From NCBI GenBank assembly GCA_905171695.1, contig LR991653.1, positions 1,722,150 to 1,786,149 on the forward strand: DNA of 64,000 bases, in the 5' to 3' direction. The notes under the pieces are model-generated. The model searched no databases and had not been told where the DNA came from. It saw only the letters and a program-made list of their open reading frames with translations. The position numbers were made by a program, and so were the translations under genes. Positions 8,444-16,953 of this stretch are shown in pieces. Within the stretch, counting starts at the first letter, position 1; every line of letters starts with the position of its first letter. This DNA is from Candidatus Methanoperedentaceae archaeon GB37. Its GTDB lineage: Archaea; Halobacteriota; Methanosarcinia; Methanosarcinales; EX4572-44.

Positions 8444-8977
8444 ATGAAGTTGATGAAGTGGATGATCATCCCGATTCTATTTACTCTATTGGTGGCTGGA
8501 TGTCTCGATGAAGGGGAGAAAGAGTCCAATGGTACTGATCAGTTAAATACAACACCATCGCCGTCGCCGACCGAGACGCTTCCTCAAGCTCTCACCCCAT
8601 CACCGACTCCAACGGTCACACCATCACCTACCCAAACACCCACCTCAACACCAACGCCTGTGCGTGAGCCACAGACCTACCGTGTATTCGTCGATAGCGA
8701 CTATGGATTCTACATGGTGCGGCCGAGACCACGCACCGATCTTGATGTTAAAAACCTGAAGATCCGTCTCGGTGATACCGTGGAGTGGGAGAACGATGAT
8801 AGTTACGATTATCGGTTGGAGATCGTTAGCAAGGAAGGCTTGTGGAGTGCACCAGATGGCGTGCTGGTGATGAATGGTAAGAGGTTTTCCTACACGTTCA
8901 ACGAGACCGGTGTGTACACTGTCTCGATAGGAAACTACCCGAAGACAGCGAACCAGACGATCACCGTAACAGAGTAA
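8444..8977 (+). CDS. Lipoprotein with Thr/Pro/Ser linker and cupredoxin-like domain
   Basis: A 177-residue exported protein. A hydrophobic signal ends at the lipobox LLVAGC, so Cys20 should be lipid-modified and tether the protein outside the membrane. Residues 35-70 are a low-complexity Pro/Ser/Thr spacer (SPTPT units), typical of glycosylated stalks. The C-terminal 100 residues read as a cupredoxin-like beta sandwich: IRLGDTVEWENDDSYDYRLEI, then FSYTFNETGVYTVSI. The Cys-His-Met copper set of plastocyanin-type proteins is missing; the domain has no Cys or His, so it probably does not bind type 1 copper. It may be a structural or interaction module. Confidence 0.72.
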   Translation: MKLMKWMIIPILFTLLVAGCLDEGEKESNGTDQLNTTPSPSPTETLPQALTPSPTPTVTPSPTQTPTSTPTPVREPQTYRVFVDSDYGFYMVRPRPRTDLDVKNLKIRLGDTVEWENDDSYDYRLEIVSKEGLWSAPDGVLVMNGKRFSYTFNETGVYTVSIGNYPKTANQTITVTE

Positions 8978-8996
8978 GAGAAGATTCAGAATTAAG

Positions 8997-9683
8997 ATGC
9001 AACCGTTCATCTCACACGGAACCACACCCGCTATCGTAGCCACGATCGGCGAGAGGGTGATGGAGAATGCTTCGCGAGCGGTCAGGCTTGGAGCCGATGC
9101 GATAGAGCTACGCCTCGACATGATGGACCGCGGAGAAGATCTCCACGAGATTCTCTCTCGCTTAAGAGAACGTTTCAATATCCCGATCATAATCACCAAT
9201 CGCATGGCAGAGGAGGGCGGGAACTGGAGAGGGAGTGAAGACGAGCGTGTCAACGTGCTGAGAAGCTTCCTCCCTCTTGCAGACGTGGTCGATATCGAGC
9301 TCAGAGCACCACAGAGAGACACCGTCATAAGCGAGGCAAGAAGACTTGAAAAGACTGTCATCGTCTCGGCACACGACTTCAAGAGAACACCACCACCAGC
9401 AGAGCTGAAGCGAATACTTGAAGAAGAGCAGGCTGTGGGCGGCGATATTTCAAAGCTTGCTGTAACCCCTCAGAGACCCCGAGACGTCCTGAACCTCCTA
9501 GAGGCAGGTCTCAACGCTGCATTCCCGGTCTGCATCATAGCAATGGGAGATCTTGGGAGGCACACACGCGTAATCGCCAGCCTCTATGGATCCAGACTCA
9601 CATACGCATCGGTCGATGAAGCCATGGCACCCGGGCAGCTTCGAATAGATAGGGTGCGTGAGATCATGAAGACGATCCTCTGA
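8997..9683 (+). CDS. aroD: 3-dehydroquinate dehydratase, type I
   Basis: A 228-residue type I dehydroquinase, third step of the shikimate pathway. The Schiff-base lysine is in GGDISKLAV near residue 147 and the catalytic histidine in VIVSAHDF near 121. ADAIELRLDMM near 34 and GRHTRVIASLYGSRLTYAS near the C-terminus match the family. It is followed 17 bases later by the mqnC-type gene, whose pathway starts from chorismate. aroE and tyrA lie together at 50-52 kb, so the aromatic genes of this genome are split. Confidence 0.95.
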   Translation: MQPFISHGTTPAIVATIGERVMENASRAVRLGADAIELRLDMMDRGEDLHEILSRLRERFNIPIIITNRMAEEGGNWRGSEDERVNVLRSFLPLADVVDIELRAPQRDTVISEARRLEKTVIVSAHDFKRTPPPAELKRILEEEQAVGGDISKLAVTPQRPRDVLNLLEAGLNAAFPVCIIAMGDLGRHTRVIASLYGSRLTYASVDEAMAPGQLRIDRVREIMKTIL

Positions 9684-9700
9684 CCCAGAAGAGAGAACTT

Positions 9701-10807
9701 ATGAATATCTCAGACCCCTTAAAGAGTTACAATGATGCCCTTGACCTTGCCAAGGCAATCCTCTCTCGAGATGAACTCACAGCAGAGGATGCACTCTCGA
9801 TCTATAAAGAGCTTGATCTTCACGCACTTGGGAGGAGCGCCGATCTCTTGCGAAGAAGTACCTGTGGAGATCTTGTCACCTTTGTAGTGGATCGAAACAT
9901 CAACTACACAAACATCTGCCAGGCAAGGTGCAGGTTCTGCGCCTTCTATCGTGATCACAACTCTGAGGATGCATACGTCCTCACAAGAGAAGAACTTCTC
10001 AGGAAGGTGGCAGAAGCAGTCGAGCTTGGCGCAACACAGATCCTCTTACAGGGCGGGATCAACCCGGATCTCCCATTCGAGTTCTATGAGGAGATGCTTG
10101 CAACCCTAACAAGCGAGTTTCCAATGGTACACCTCCATGCCTTCTCACCGCCAGAGATCGTGCAGATAGCAAGTGCGAACGGTTCTTCGATAAGAGAGAC
10201 ACTCTCACGGTTGCAGGACGCTGGCCTTGACTCGATTCCAGGTGGCGGTGCTGAGATACTGGATGATCGCGTCCGAAGGGTGATCTCACCTCGGAAGATA
10301 GACTGGAAGACGTGGAGAGAGGTCATGATAACAGCGCACAGCCTCAACATCCCGACAACTGCAACGATGGTCTTCGGACACGCCGAGACCCTTGAGGAAC
10401 GGATCCGCCACATCTTCCGCGTCCGGGATATTCAAGAGGAGACAGGGGGGTTCACAGCCTTCATACCCTGGACGTTCCAGGAGAAGAATACGGCACTCGA
10501 AGGCAGATTCAAGCCTGCAGGCGGCGTTGAGTACCTGCGCACGATCGCAATCTCACGACTCATCCTCAACAATCACATCCCGAATATACAGGCATCATGG
10601 GTGACACAAGGGCATAAAGTGGCGCAGATCGCACTCACCTTCGGTGCAAACGACCTTGGCGGCACCATGTTAGAGGAGAACGTTGTGCGCGCAGCAGGGG
10701 TTGCCTTTCAGAGGATGACACTCGATCAGATCCGCCACCTGACAGAGAAGCTCGGACGGCCCTCGGCAAAACGAGACACACTCTACAATATACTGGAAGA
10801 GTATTGA
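9701..10807 (+). CDS. mqnC: Radical SAM dehypoxanthine futalosine cyclase (MqnC type; CofH is the alternative)
   Basis: A 368-residue radical SAM enzyme of the MqnC/MqnE/CofG/CofH group. The cluster motif CQARCRFCAFY (C-x3-C-x2-C) is near residue 69. The C-terminal half carries GGFTAFIPWTFQEKNT, NIQASWVTQGHKVAQ and GANDLGGTMLEENVVRAAG, which fit MqnC better than CofH (CofH has FTEFVPLSF-like and NIQVSWVKEG-like segments). MqnC cyclises dehypoxanthine futalosine in the futalosine route to menaquinone. It directly follows aroD. If right, the organism makes a quinone, notable beside H4MPT/F420 genes. If it is CofH it serves F420 synthesis with CofC at 16 kb; a tree with characterised sequences would decide. 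Confidence 0.75.
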   Translation: MNISDPLKSYNDALDLAKAILSRDELTAEDALSIYKELDLHALGRSADLLRRSTCGDLVTFVVDRNINYTNICQARCRFCAFYRDHNSEDAYVLTREELLRKVAEAVELGATQILLQGGINPDLPFEFYEEMLATLTSEFPMVHLHAFSPPEIVQIASANGSSIRETLSRLQDAGLDSIPGGGAEILDDRVRRVISPRKIDWKTWREVMITAHSLNIPTTATMVFGHAETLEERIRHIFRVRDIQEETGGFTAFIPWTFQEKNTALEGRFKPAGGVEYLRTIAISRLILNNHIPNIQASWVTQGHKVAQIALTFGANDLGGTMLEENVVRAAGVAFQRMTLDQIRHLTEKLGRPSAKRDTLYNILEEY

Positions 10808-10811
10808 GACT

Positions 10812-11648
10812 TCAGGGGGCCAAATTATATCTGTGCTTGAAGAACTTTAATATGTTGGCTCTGTCTCGTTCGAGCAGTTCAGAGGCGTTTGCTTCGTTCT
10901 TTTTCAATGCCTGTGGCCAGTCGATCAGTATCATTCTCCCGTTGTACTCGAGTATATTGAACTCGCTCAGGTCACCATGGACGAATCCGAGTCTGTACGT
11001 CAGATCGATCTGCTCCATGATCTCACTGAGACATCGTCTGGGGTCGGTCAGGCGCTGGTCTTTCAGGCGTTTACCGTTGCAGTACTCCATCACGACTGCG
11101 TGGCGGTTATGGTCTATCGGCTCAGGTACTGAGACCGTTGGATATAGCGCTCTGAGCGCTCTGTACTCTCTCTCTGCAGCGAGTCGTGGGGCATATACTC
11201 CTAGGGTCTCTTCTCTCCCGTTAAGGTAGCTTCGCTTGCGGCGGATCTCTCTGAAGCTTCCCATCCCTTCACGATGGAACTTGATTATGACCTCGCGTTC
11301 GAAGAGTCCTCCTCGTCCTTCATAGACCACAGACTCTTTTCCGACACCGATAACACCGCCGATGGCAGAGACCGTATCCCGTCTTACGAATGTCTTCAGT
11401 GCCAGGATGTCGTATGCTTCAAAGTATATTCTGAAGCCTTCATAGGGCTTCTTCGTCCAGTGCACGAGCTTCTCTTTTGCAAGCTTTCTCAGTCTGAATC
11501 TCAATTTTTCTTCGCTTAGCCTGGTATATTTCACAAGTTCTTCGATAGGTACCCACTGGTGGTATCGCATACCAATCTCGATTCCGAGGAGTATCCGAAA
11601 GTCGTCCTCTGATAGGTTCTTAAATGTGAAAGCAAGATCGCCTGTCAC
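10812..11648 (-). CDS. rio2: RIO2-type atypical serine kinase/ATPase
   Basis: A 278-residue Rio2. An N-terminal winged helix (about residues 1-90, IEELVKYTRLSEEKLRFRLRKLAKEKLV) is followed by the RIO kinase lobe: GVGKESVVYEG as flexible P-loop near 100, a catalytic HGDLSEFNIL near 225 and the metal-binding IDWPQ near 245. RIO2 acts on 40S/30S precursor particles and releases late assembly factors. It ends only 4 bases from the convergent mqnC stop. The AK6/Fap7 homologue at 35.4 kb belongs to the same small-subunit maturation process. Confidence 0.93.
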   Translation of the reverse strand: MTGDLAFTFKNLSEDDFRILLGIEIGMRYHQWVPIEELVKYTRLSEEKLRFRLRKLAKEKLVHWTKKPYEGFRIYFEAYDILALKTFVRRDTVSAIGGVIGVGKESVVYEGRGGLFEREVIIKFHREGMGSFREIRRKRSYLNGREETLGVYAPRLAAEREYRALRALYPTVSVPEPIDHNRHAVVMEYCNGKRLKDQRLTDPRRCLSEIMEQIDLTYRLGFVHGDLSEFNILEYNGRMILIDWPQALKKNEANASELLERDRANILKFFKHRYNLAP

Positions 11649-11769
11649 AATCCAATAGTTAGGAATGCATTATTTAAAGATGTGGGTGGATTCAAGGTCG
11701 AGAAGATCTATCACAATCATTATAATCAATATTATAATAAAATCGAAAAGAATAATAACTCGGATGCCA

Positions 11770-11796
11770 GTGAAGACCGTGTAGACCGTGTAGACA
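11770..11796. repeat. Three tandem 9-base repeats before the protease gene
   Basis: GTGAAGACC-GTGTAGACC-GTGTAGACA are three adjacent 9-mers, directly upstream of an AT-rich TATA-like stretch (CATAAAAAATATC, 11794-11806) and about 53 bases before the protease ATG at 11849. Nine-base spacing places the copies close to one helical turn apart, compatible with an activator or repressor site. No cognate regulator is known. Confidence 0.4.
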
Positions 11797-11848
11797 TAAA
11801 AAATATCTTTTTGTCCACAACAAGAGAGGAAGGGAAAGGAGAAATGGT

Positions 11849-13732
11849 ATGATACGACTCGAATCAGTAATAGTACTTGGCACAATCGCAGCACTCACCC
11901 TCCTAACAGGGACTGCACATGCGATGGCTGAAACACCAGAAGAGATAGAATCTATAGAATCGCTCCAGAACTGGGTCCATGAACAGGGCTACAACTACAC
12001 AGTTGGGGAGAACTGGATAACAGACCTCCCACCCGGAGACCAGGATAGCCTCTGCGGATACAGACCGCCTGAAAGACCAGAAGAACCACTACCTGAAAAC
12101 CTCACACTCATCTCAGAGAGAGAAGGGGTGGGTCCAACCGCGGAATCGGACACGCCACTTGAAGTACCGTCGAGATACGATGCGATGGCGCTTGGATACG
12201 TGACCCCTGTCAAGGATCAAGGAGGGTGTGGAAGCTGCTGGATATTTGCAGCAACTGCAGACCTTGAATCCACTCTCGCTATCAGAGAGTCAAACCTTCC
12301 TGATATCTCAGAACAGGAACTCGGGGATTGTAGTATCTGGCGCACCGATGCTGGATATAACTGGTGCAATGGTGGAGATGAGCTCATGACAACGAATCAC
12401 TTCACCATATATGGTGCATCAGAAGAGTCATGCCATCCATACAGAGGAACGCCCGGAAGCTGTTCAGACTGCCCCATACTCAAAAACGTGAACAACTGGA
12501 GAATGATCACTGGCGCCAATGGAGAAAGCCAGCTAGAAGTGATTAAAAGAGCAATACTGGATTATGGCCCTGTATACTCAACGATCTATGCAAATAATGT
12601 ATTCTATGCCTACAAAAGCGGCGTATACGAGGACTGGAGTCCAAAGAATCCAAATCATGCGATACAGATCATCGGATGGGATGACACACTATCACACTCA
12701 CACGGAAGAGGTGCATGGCTGATAAAGAACAGCTGGGGCAGAGAGTGGGGCTCATCAGGCCCCTACCCGGGCTGTGCATGGGTCGCATACGGCTCAGCAA
12801 ACCTTGGAGACTACACGAATGCAATCGTAAGCTATAGCGAACCTGGCGAGACGATCTTCCACCACGATGAATACGGATGGAGAGAATGGGGCATCACAAA
12901 ATCATCTGGAGCGGTCTCTTTCACACCGACCAAGAACCTGACCCTGACCGCAATCGATTTCTGGACAGAATCCAACTGCAACTACGAGATCAGTATATTT
13001 GACAAGATAAACGACGAAGGAAATGGAACGTACACCTTCACAAGCCAGCTTGGAACCAGTATCAATGGAACTGCCAATGAATCCGGGTATTACTCGATAC
13101 CGCTTGGAACACCGATCCCGCTCAGGGCAGGAGACGAGTTCATCGTTCAGATCAACTTCTCGTGCGGATATATCCCGATCGAGTACTGGAGGAGTTCATG
13201 GTTGCCAGACTGGGAAACCCACGCAGAGTTCTCTAACAAGAGCTATTACAGCAGCGATGGAAGAAACTTCTACTCAGCAAAACCGTATGACATCGGCATA
13301 CGAGCAAGAGCGAGAGAGTTTGAAGCCAGCATCTCAGGCATGAACTTCAATGACCTGAACAGCAATGGAATAAGAGACAGAGGAGAGCCTGGTCTTGCTG
13401 GCTGGCAGATCGTCCTCAAAAACTCGACCAATCTCACAATAGCAAGGACAACCACTGACGAAGACGGAAACTATACCTTCCACTCTCTTTCTAAAGGAGT
13501 CTACACCCTGAGCGTTATTCTGAAGGATGGATGGAGACAGACATGCCCTGCCGAAGGAGAGTACACGATAGTGATAAACGAGAGTAAAAATAATATAAGT
13601 GGAATAAACTTTGGAAACAGAGAGTTGCCACACGAGCCAGTCCCACTCCTAACACCACTGAGCATCATCGTTCTCATAGGCGCAGGGATGGTGACAGGAG
13701 TTCGAGGGATCAAACGATACAAAACACTTTAA
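11849..13732 (+). CDS. Exported papain-family (C1) cysteine protease with SdrD/Cna-B-like domain and C-terminal membrane anchor
   Basis: A 627-residue surface protein. A signal peptide (about 1-26, ending TAHA) precedes a propeptide-like region. The peptidase C1 domain has Gln124, Cys130 in QGGCGSCW, His270 in NHAIQIIGWDD and Asn294 in LIKNSWG, a complete papain tetrad. A beta-rich stretch follows (about 330-490), then a SdrD/Cna-B-like domain (about 495-600; GMNFNDLNSNGIRDRGEPGLAGW and TTDEDGNYTF). The C-terminus has a P-x-LTPLSIIVLIGAGMV membrane segment with a basic tail, so the enzyme faces outward. A GGAG site lies 7 bases before the ATG. It could degrade proteins for scavenging or process other surface proteins. 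C1 proteases are sporadic in archaea. Confidence 0.88.
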   Translation: MIRLESVIVLGTIAALTLLTGTAHAMAETPEEIESIESLQNWVHEQGYNYTVGENWITDLPPGDQDSLCGYRPPERPEEPLPENLTLISEREGVGPTAESDTPLEVPSRYDAMALGYVTPVKDQGGCGSCWIFAATADLESTLAIRESNLPDISEQELGDCSIWRTDAGYNWCNGGDELMTTNHFTIYGASEESCHPYRGTPGSCSDCPILKNVNNWRMITGANGESQLEVIKRAILDYGPVYSTIYANNVFYAYKSGVYEDWSPKNPNHAIQIIGWDDTLSHSHGRGAWLIKNSWGREWGSSGPYPGCAWVAYGSANLGDYTNAIVSYSEPGETIFHHDEYGWREWGITKSSGAVSFTPTKNLTLTAIDFWTESNCNYEISIFDKINDEGNGTYTFTSQLGTSINGTANESGYYSIPLGTPIPLRAGDEFIVQINFSCGYIPIEYWRSSWLPDWETHAEFSNKSYYSSDGRNFYSAKPYDIGIRARAREFEASISGMNFNDLNSNGIRDRGEPGLAGWQIVLKNSTNLTIARTTTDEDGNYTFHSLSKGVYTLSVILKDGWRQTCPAEGEYTIVINESKNNISGINFGNRELPHEPVPLLTPLSIIVLIGAGMVTGVRGIKRYKTL

Positions 13733-13782
13733 AGCACGCGGTATAATAAGAGGCATGAAAACTCAGGGTGGAAGAAGAGACT

Positions 13783-13870
13783 GCCGAGGTAGTCTAGTGG
13801 TAAGGCGCAAGCCTGGAAAGCTTGTGGGGCACAACGCCCCTCGGGAGTTCAAATCCCCCCCTCGGCGCCA
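13783..13870 (+). tRNA. tRNA-Ser (GGA anticodon)
   Basis: A class II tRNA. The acceptor arms GCCGAGG and CCTCGGC pair; the discriminator is G and the CCA end is encoded. The anticodon loop CTGGAAA gives GGA, reading UCC/UCU serine codons. A long variable arm (GTGGGGCACAACGCCCC) is present as expected for serine. The T arm is GGGAGTTCAAATCCCCC. It lies 51 bases after the protease stop. No intron is apparent. Confidence 0.96.
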
Positions 13871-13900
13871 CTCTCAAGCTCCAAGAGGAGGATATTAGTC

Positions 13901-14449
13901 TTATAGTTGCTTTGCCACACAGAATCTGCACAGCGCTCCTGGAACGTCTTTCTGCTTCTCTTTTACCGGGCAGAAGTACTCTTCACCTATCTTCTGAACC
14001 CTAAACCCCCCAGGGAAGGGCGTGCCGACCATGTGCACAGGGGCTTTGGCTATGAAGATCTTGTATAAGGCACAGAGGGTGTGAAGGATGAGAGCATCTC
14101 GTTCAGCACTGTCTTCAACCCTACTCATGTTCTCTATGACGTGCTTCATGAAGTCACTGTACTCTTCAAAGTCTATCGCTCCATTCTCTCTTGGGCGTGC
14201 AGATCGTATCTCTTTCAGTGTGGTGATCAGCCACTCGCCATGCTTTCTTAAGAGTTCTTCTCTGTATGCTGCTGGGTGGAGGTTCTCCATCTCTTTTGCA
14301 GTGAATCCCTGAAGACGCACGATCTCGAAGATGCTGTATCTCTCTGCCCATCGCTTCAATACGGTGAGGAGTGACTCCTGGCTTTTTACGCCACGGAGTT
14401 CATCGAGGAGATCTCTTGTATCGACTGGCATAGGAACTTCTTCTATCAT
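13901..14449 (-). CDS. DUF2115 (UPF0305) family protein
   Basis: A 182-residue soluble protein. The C-terminal block HMVGTPFPGGFRVQKIGEEY then FCPVKEKQKD and ALCRFCVAKQL holds three cysteines and is the hallmark of the DUF2115 family found mainly in methanogens and relatives. The N-terminal two thirds are helical. The biochemical role is unknown; the cysteines could bind metal or an Fe-S cluster. It is divergent from mtd, sharing a 122-base promoter region. Confidence 0.75.
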   Translation of the reverse strand: MIEEVPMPVDTRDLLDELRGVKSQESLLTVLKRWAERYSIFEIVRLQGFTAKEMENLHPAAYREELLRKHGEWLITTLKEIRSARPRENGAIDFEEYSDFMKHVIENMSRVEDSAERDALILHTLCALYKIFIAKAPVHMVGTPFPGGFRVQKIGEEYFCPVKEKQKDVPGALCRFCVAKQL

Positions 14450-14529
14450 TTGACCAATATTATCTGATCAGATCCTGTTGCGTGGTGAAAGATAAAACTT
14501 TGGGAGAAAGAAGTAGGATAATTCCAAAA

Positions 14530-14542
14530 AAGATATATGATA
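14530..14542 (+). promoter_or_regulatory. TATA-like element of mtd
   Basis: AAGATATATGATA lies about 35 bases before the mtd ATG. Transcription would begin near 14562, leaving a very short leader that includes the GGTGATCC ribosome-binding stretch. Prediction from position and composition. Confidence 0.45.
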
Positions 14543-14571
14543 ATCCACCAATCCACTGCTGGTGATCCAAT

Positions 14572-15393
14572 ATGCTAAAAGTAGGATTTATCAAAATGGG
14601 AAATATTGGAACGTCCATCGTAATCGACCTTCTCTTTGACGAAATCGCTCAGAGAGAGGATTGTGAGACCCGGACGTTCAGCAGCGGCGCCAAGATGAGC
14701 AAGAAAGAAGCCAAAGAGACAGAGGAGCTCAAAGGATGGAATCCTGATCTGGTAATCATGATAAGCCCGAATGCGATGGCACCAGGGCCCGTTGCCGCAC
14801 GCGAGATTTGGAAGGACGTGCCGACGATAGTGGTATCGGATGGACCAACCAAGAAGGAAGGTCGCCAGAAACTGGAAGACGCAGGCTTCGGATACATCAT
14901 TCTAACCGTTGATCCACTCATAGGTGCAAAGAGAGAGTACCTCGACACCGTTGAGATGGTCAACTTCAACGCCGATGTCATCAAGACCCTTGCATTGACA
15001 GGTGCCATTCGACTTGTGCAGGAGACGATCGATGGCGTGATAGAGGAACTCAAAGCGGGCAAGACTCCAACAATGCCGCACATCCTCGCAAAGCCAGAAA
15101 AATGCGTTGAATACGGTGGTTTCACAAATCCCTACGCCAAAGCAAAGGCTCTCGGAGCACTGCACATCTTAAACAAGGTCGCTGAGATCAACACCCCTGC
15201 ATGCTTCATGATGAAAGATATCGTAGATATCACTCTTACAGCAGCAGCAGGACACGAAACAGCTAGAGTGGCTGCGATGCTTGCAGATGAAGCACGTGAG
15301 ATTGAAAAATCGAACGACACAGTCTCAAGAAAGCCACACGCAAAGGATGGAAAGATCCTGTCCAAGACCAGACTGTACGAGAAACCACAATAA
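14572..15393 (+). CDS. mtd: F420-dependent methylenetetrahydromethanopterin dehydrogenase
   Basis: A 273-residue Mtd, which reversibly reduces methenyl-H4MPT to methylene-H4MPT with reduced F420 in the central C1 pathway of methanogens, ANME archaea and Archaeoglobus. Family segments include VGFIKMGNIGTSIVIDLL at the N-terminus, SGAKMSKKEA near 43, MISPNAMAPGP near 63, VSDGPTKK near 90 and IDGVIEELKAGK near 160. Length is typical. It is monocistronic, followed by an oligo-T terminator. This is the clearest marker of H4MPT/F420 metabolism in the window. Confidence 0.97.
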   Translation: MLKVGFIKMGNIGTSIVIDLLFDEIAQREDCETRTFSSGAKMSKKEAKETEELKGWNPDLVIMISPNAMAPGPVAAREIWKDVPTIVVSDGPTKKEGRQKLEDAGFGYIILTVDPLIGAKREYLDTVEMVNFNADVIKTLALTGAIRLVQETIDGVIEELKAGKTPTMPHILAKPEKCVEYGGFTNPYAKAKALGALHILNKVAEINTPACFMMKDIVDITLTAAAGHETARVAAMLADEAREIEKSNDTVSRKPHAKDGKILSKTRLYEKPQ

Positions 15394-15412
15394 AACAATA
15401 TACAACCCAATC

Positions 15413-15419
15413 TTTTTTT
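15413..15419 (+). terminator. Oligo-T terminator after mtd
   Basis: A T7 run begins 19 bases after the mtd stop codon, the usual archaeal termination signal. The following 260 bases to the next gene contain no ORF with a start signal; only a TGTGAGAAT direct repeat near 15600-15620 stands out. Confidence 0.5.
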
Positions 15420-15680
15420 ATTCGACTATTTACGCCCAGTCACAAGAGACGTGTGACTCTCTTCTCAAGAGAGATCGTTAAGGCTTCGTCATAAGAAGGT
15501 TATCAAACTACCTTTGGAAAATTACTTATAAAATGAATTTTGCGGTTTCATGTGCTGGTCTCTAACCGTTTCTCTCTCACAAAACAGGATGTCTCAGCGT
15601 TGTGAGAATCTGTGAGAATAAAACAGTAACGTTAAATATGAAACTTGCGTAAGTGTTGGGGGTGTGAGCTGAGGATCTGG

Positions 15681-15914
15681 ATGAAACGGAGCAGACTTGA
15701 GATAATGTTGAGTATTCTGAAAGCAGCAGAGAATGGGGCGAATAAGGCGAAGGTGGTACGTAATGCAAACCTAAATTTCGCTGCTGCATCTAAATATCTT
15801 GATTTTCTCTATGAAGGCGGGTTCATCAGCCTTGATAAAGATATATACACGACTACCAAGAAAGGACTCGAGTATATAGAAAAACTGGAAGAGATAAGCA
15901 TTAAAGAATTTTAA
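15681..15914 (+). CDS. Small winged-helix regulator
   Basis: A 77-residue winged helix-turn-helix protein of the archaeal HTH_45-like type: MKRSRLEIMLSILKAAENG, KAKVVRNANLNFAAASKYLDF as recognition helix, then a GFISLDKDIYTTTKKGLEYI wing. An in-frame ATG exists 36 bases upstream, but the extra residues are atypical, and GAGG precedes the ATG at 15681. It is a likely DNA-binding repressor or activator. Targets are unknown. Confidence 0.72.
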   Translation: MKRSRLEIMLSILKAAENGANKAKVVRNANLNFAAASKYLDFLYEGGFISLDKDIYTTTKKGLEYIEKLEEISIKEF

Positions 15915-15951
15915 TCCAGTGTTCTCGGGTGATTAACAGATCATTTTATTA

Positions 15952-16596
15952 TCAGGGTGGCTCTCTCACGAGCTCTATCAGGTGGTTCTTCCGTATCTTA
16001 AACCCCCATTCCTGTAAGAGCCTGGTGGCTTTCCCTTTTCCATGTATCAGTAATTCGATCAGGTCGTCTGGTTCGTCCATATCGCAGCTCAGGTAGAATG
16101 AATCGTATATGTGAATGGTCAGCTTCTTCTCTTCTGCCTCTCTCTGATGGTCGAGAAAGCTTGTTCCATAGTAGTCCACCTTGAACCTCCCTGGGTCCTT
16201 GATGTACATCACATTCGTTCCTCCGTGCCTGCCCGGCGCGATCACGATATCCTCTGGTCGTTCACTTATGTATCTCACGTGCTCCTCATTAAGGAGCGGC
16301 ACGTCAGACATCACTATAAGTATGCCTGGTAGTGGCGTGCGGTGTTCCGCGGTCTTTGAGAGGTACTCGTTCAGTGACTCGTTCAGTTCGTAATCGGAGT
16401 AGATCTGGTTTACGTCAAGGTCAAAGGGTTCCATGCTCGTTGAGAGGAGGTCAACCCCCACTCCACATCGTCTCAGCGTGCCAACGATGTCAGAGAGCAT
16501 GGCACGGGTCAGGTCTTCCCGCTCGCTTGCGCTCAAGACCGATGAAAGCCGTGTCTTGCAGTTACTTATCTTGAGTGGTATAACCGCTCTCATCAT
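15952..16596 (-). CDS. cofC: 2-phospho-L-lactate guanylyltransferase
   Basis: A 214-residue nucleotidyltransferase that activates 2-phospholactate (or phosphoenolpyruvate in some lineages) with GTP for F420 assembly. The N-terminal AVIPLKISNCKTRLSSVLSASER, the central PLPGILIVMSDVPLLNEEHV and IVIAPGRHGGTNVMYI, and the FKVDYYGTSFLDHQREAE segment are CofC signatures. Start may be either of the first two ATGs; a GGAG lies just upstream. It supplies the cofactor used by Mtd. Confidence 0.93.
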   Translation of the reverse strand: MMRAVIPLKISNCKTRLSSVLSASEREDLTRAMLSDIVGTLRRCGVGVDLLSTSMEPFDLDVNQIYSDYELNESLNEYLSKTAEHRTPLPGILIVMSDVPLLNEEHVRYISERPEDIVIAPGRHGGTNVMYIKDPGRFKVDYYGTSFLDHQREAEEKKLTIHIYDSFYLSCDMDEPDDLIELLIHGKGKATRLLQEWGFKIRKNHLIELVREPP

Positions 16597-16686
16597 ACTC
16601 TCCTCTCCAGTCCCTCTATAGTCTTTTGAGAGAGCAATAGAGTATTATGAATCTGCCCTCACGCTCCCTCTCTTCCTTCCTTAAAT

Positions 16687-16953
16687 CTACTCCGCTCTTT
16701 CCACTTTTTCAACGATGAGGGTGCAGCGGGTTATGAGTCCAGCGATTGCCCCGATAGCAACCAATACTGGTGCAAAAACGGCAAGTGCGGTAACTCCAGC
16801 AACCCCTACGGTCAACGGAACTTCCAAGAGTGTCTTTCCCTCATGATCTATGATGATCCTTCGAGCATCCCCTTCCTTTATAATCTCTTTTACTTTTTTA
16901 AGCAGTTCAGTTCCATCGATCTTGAACTCTTCTTTTCTAATTTCTTCAGTCAT
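16687..16953 (-). CDS. DUF4342 protein
   Basis: An 88-residue protein. The N-terminal half (KIDGTELLKKVKEIIKEGDARRIIIDHEGKTL, in two blocks) is a small alpha/beta unit. It is followed by a hydrophobic LTVGVAGVTALAVFAPVLVAIGAIAGLI segment, probably one membrane helix pair, and a short charged tail. This matches DUF4342, a small family widespread in prokaryotes with unknown role. Confidence 0.75.
   Translation of the reverse strand: MTEEIRKEEFKIDGTELLKKVKEIIKEGDARRIIIDHEGKTLLEVPLTVGVAGVTALAVFAPVLVAIGAIAGLITRCTLIVEKVERAE

Noticed and set aside
9701..10807. CofH (F420 synthesis) as the name of the radical SAM enzyme
   Set aside because: The family relationship is close and CofC is in the window, but the FTAFIPWTFQ and GTMLEENVV blocks fit MqnC better. 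Kept as alternative in the feature.
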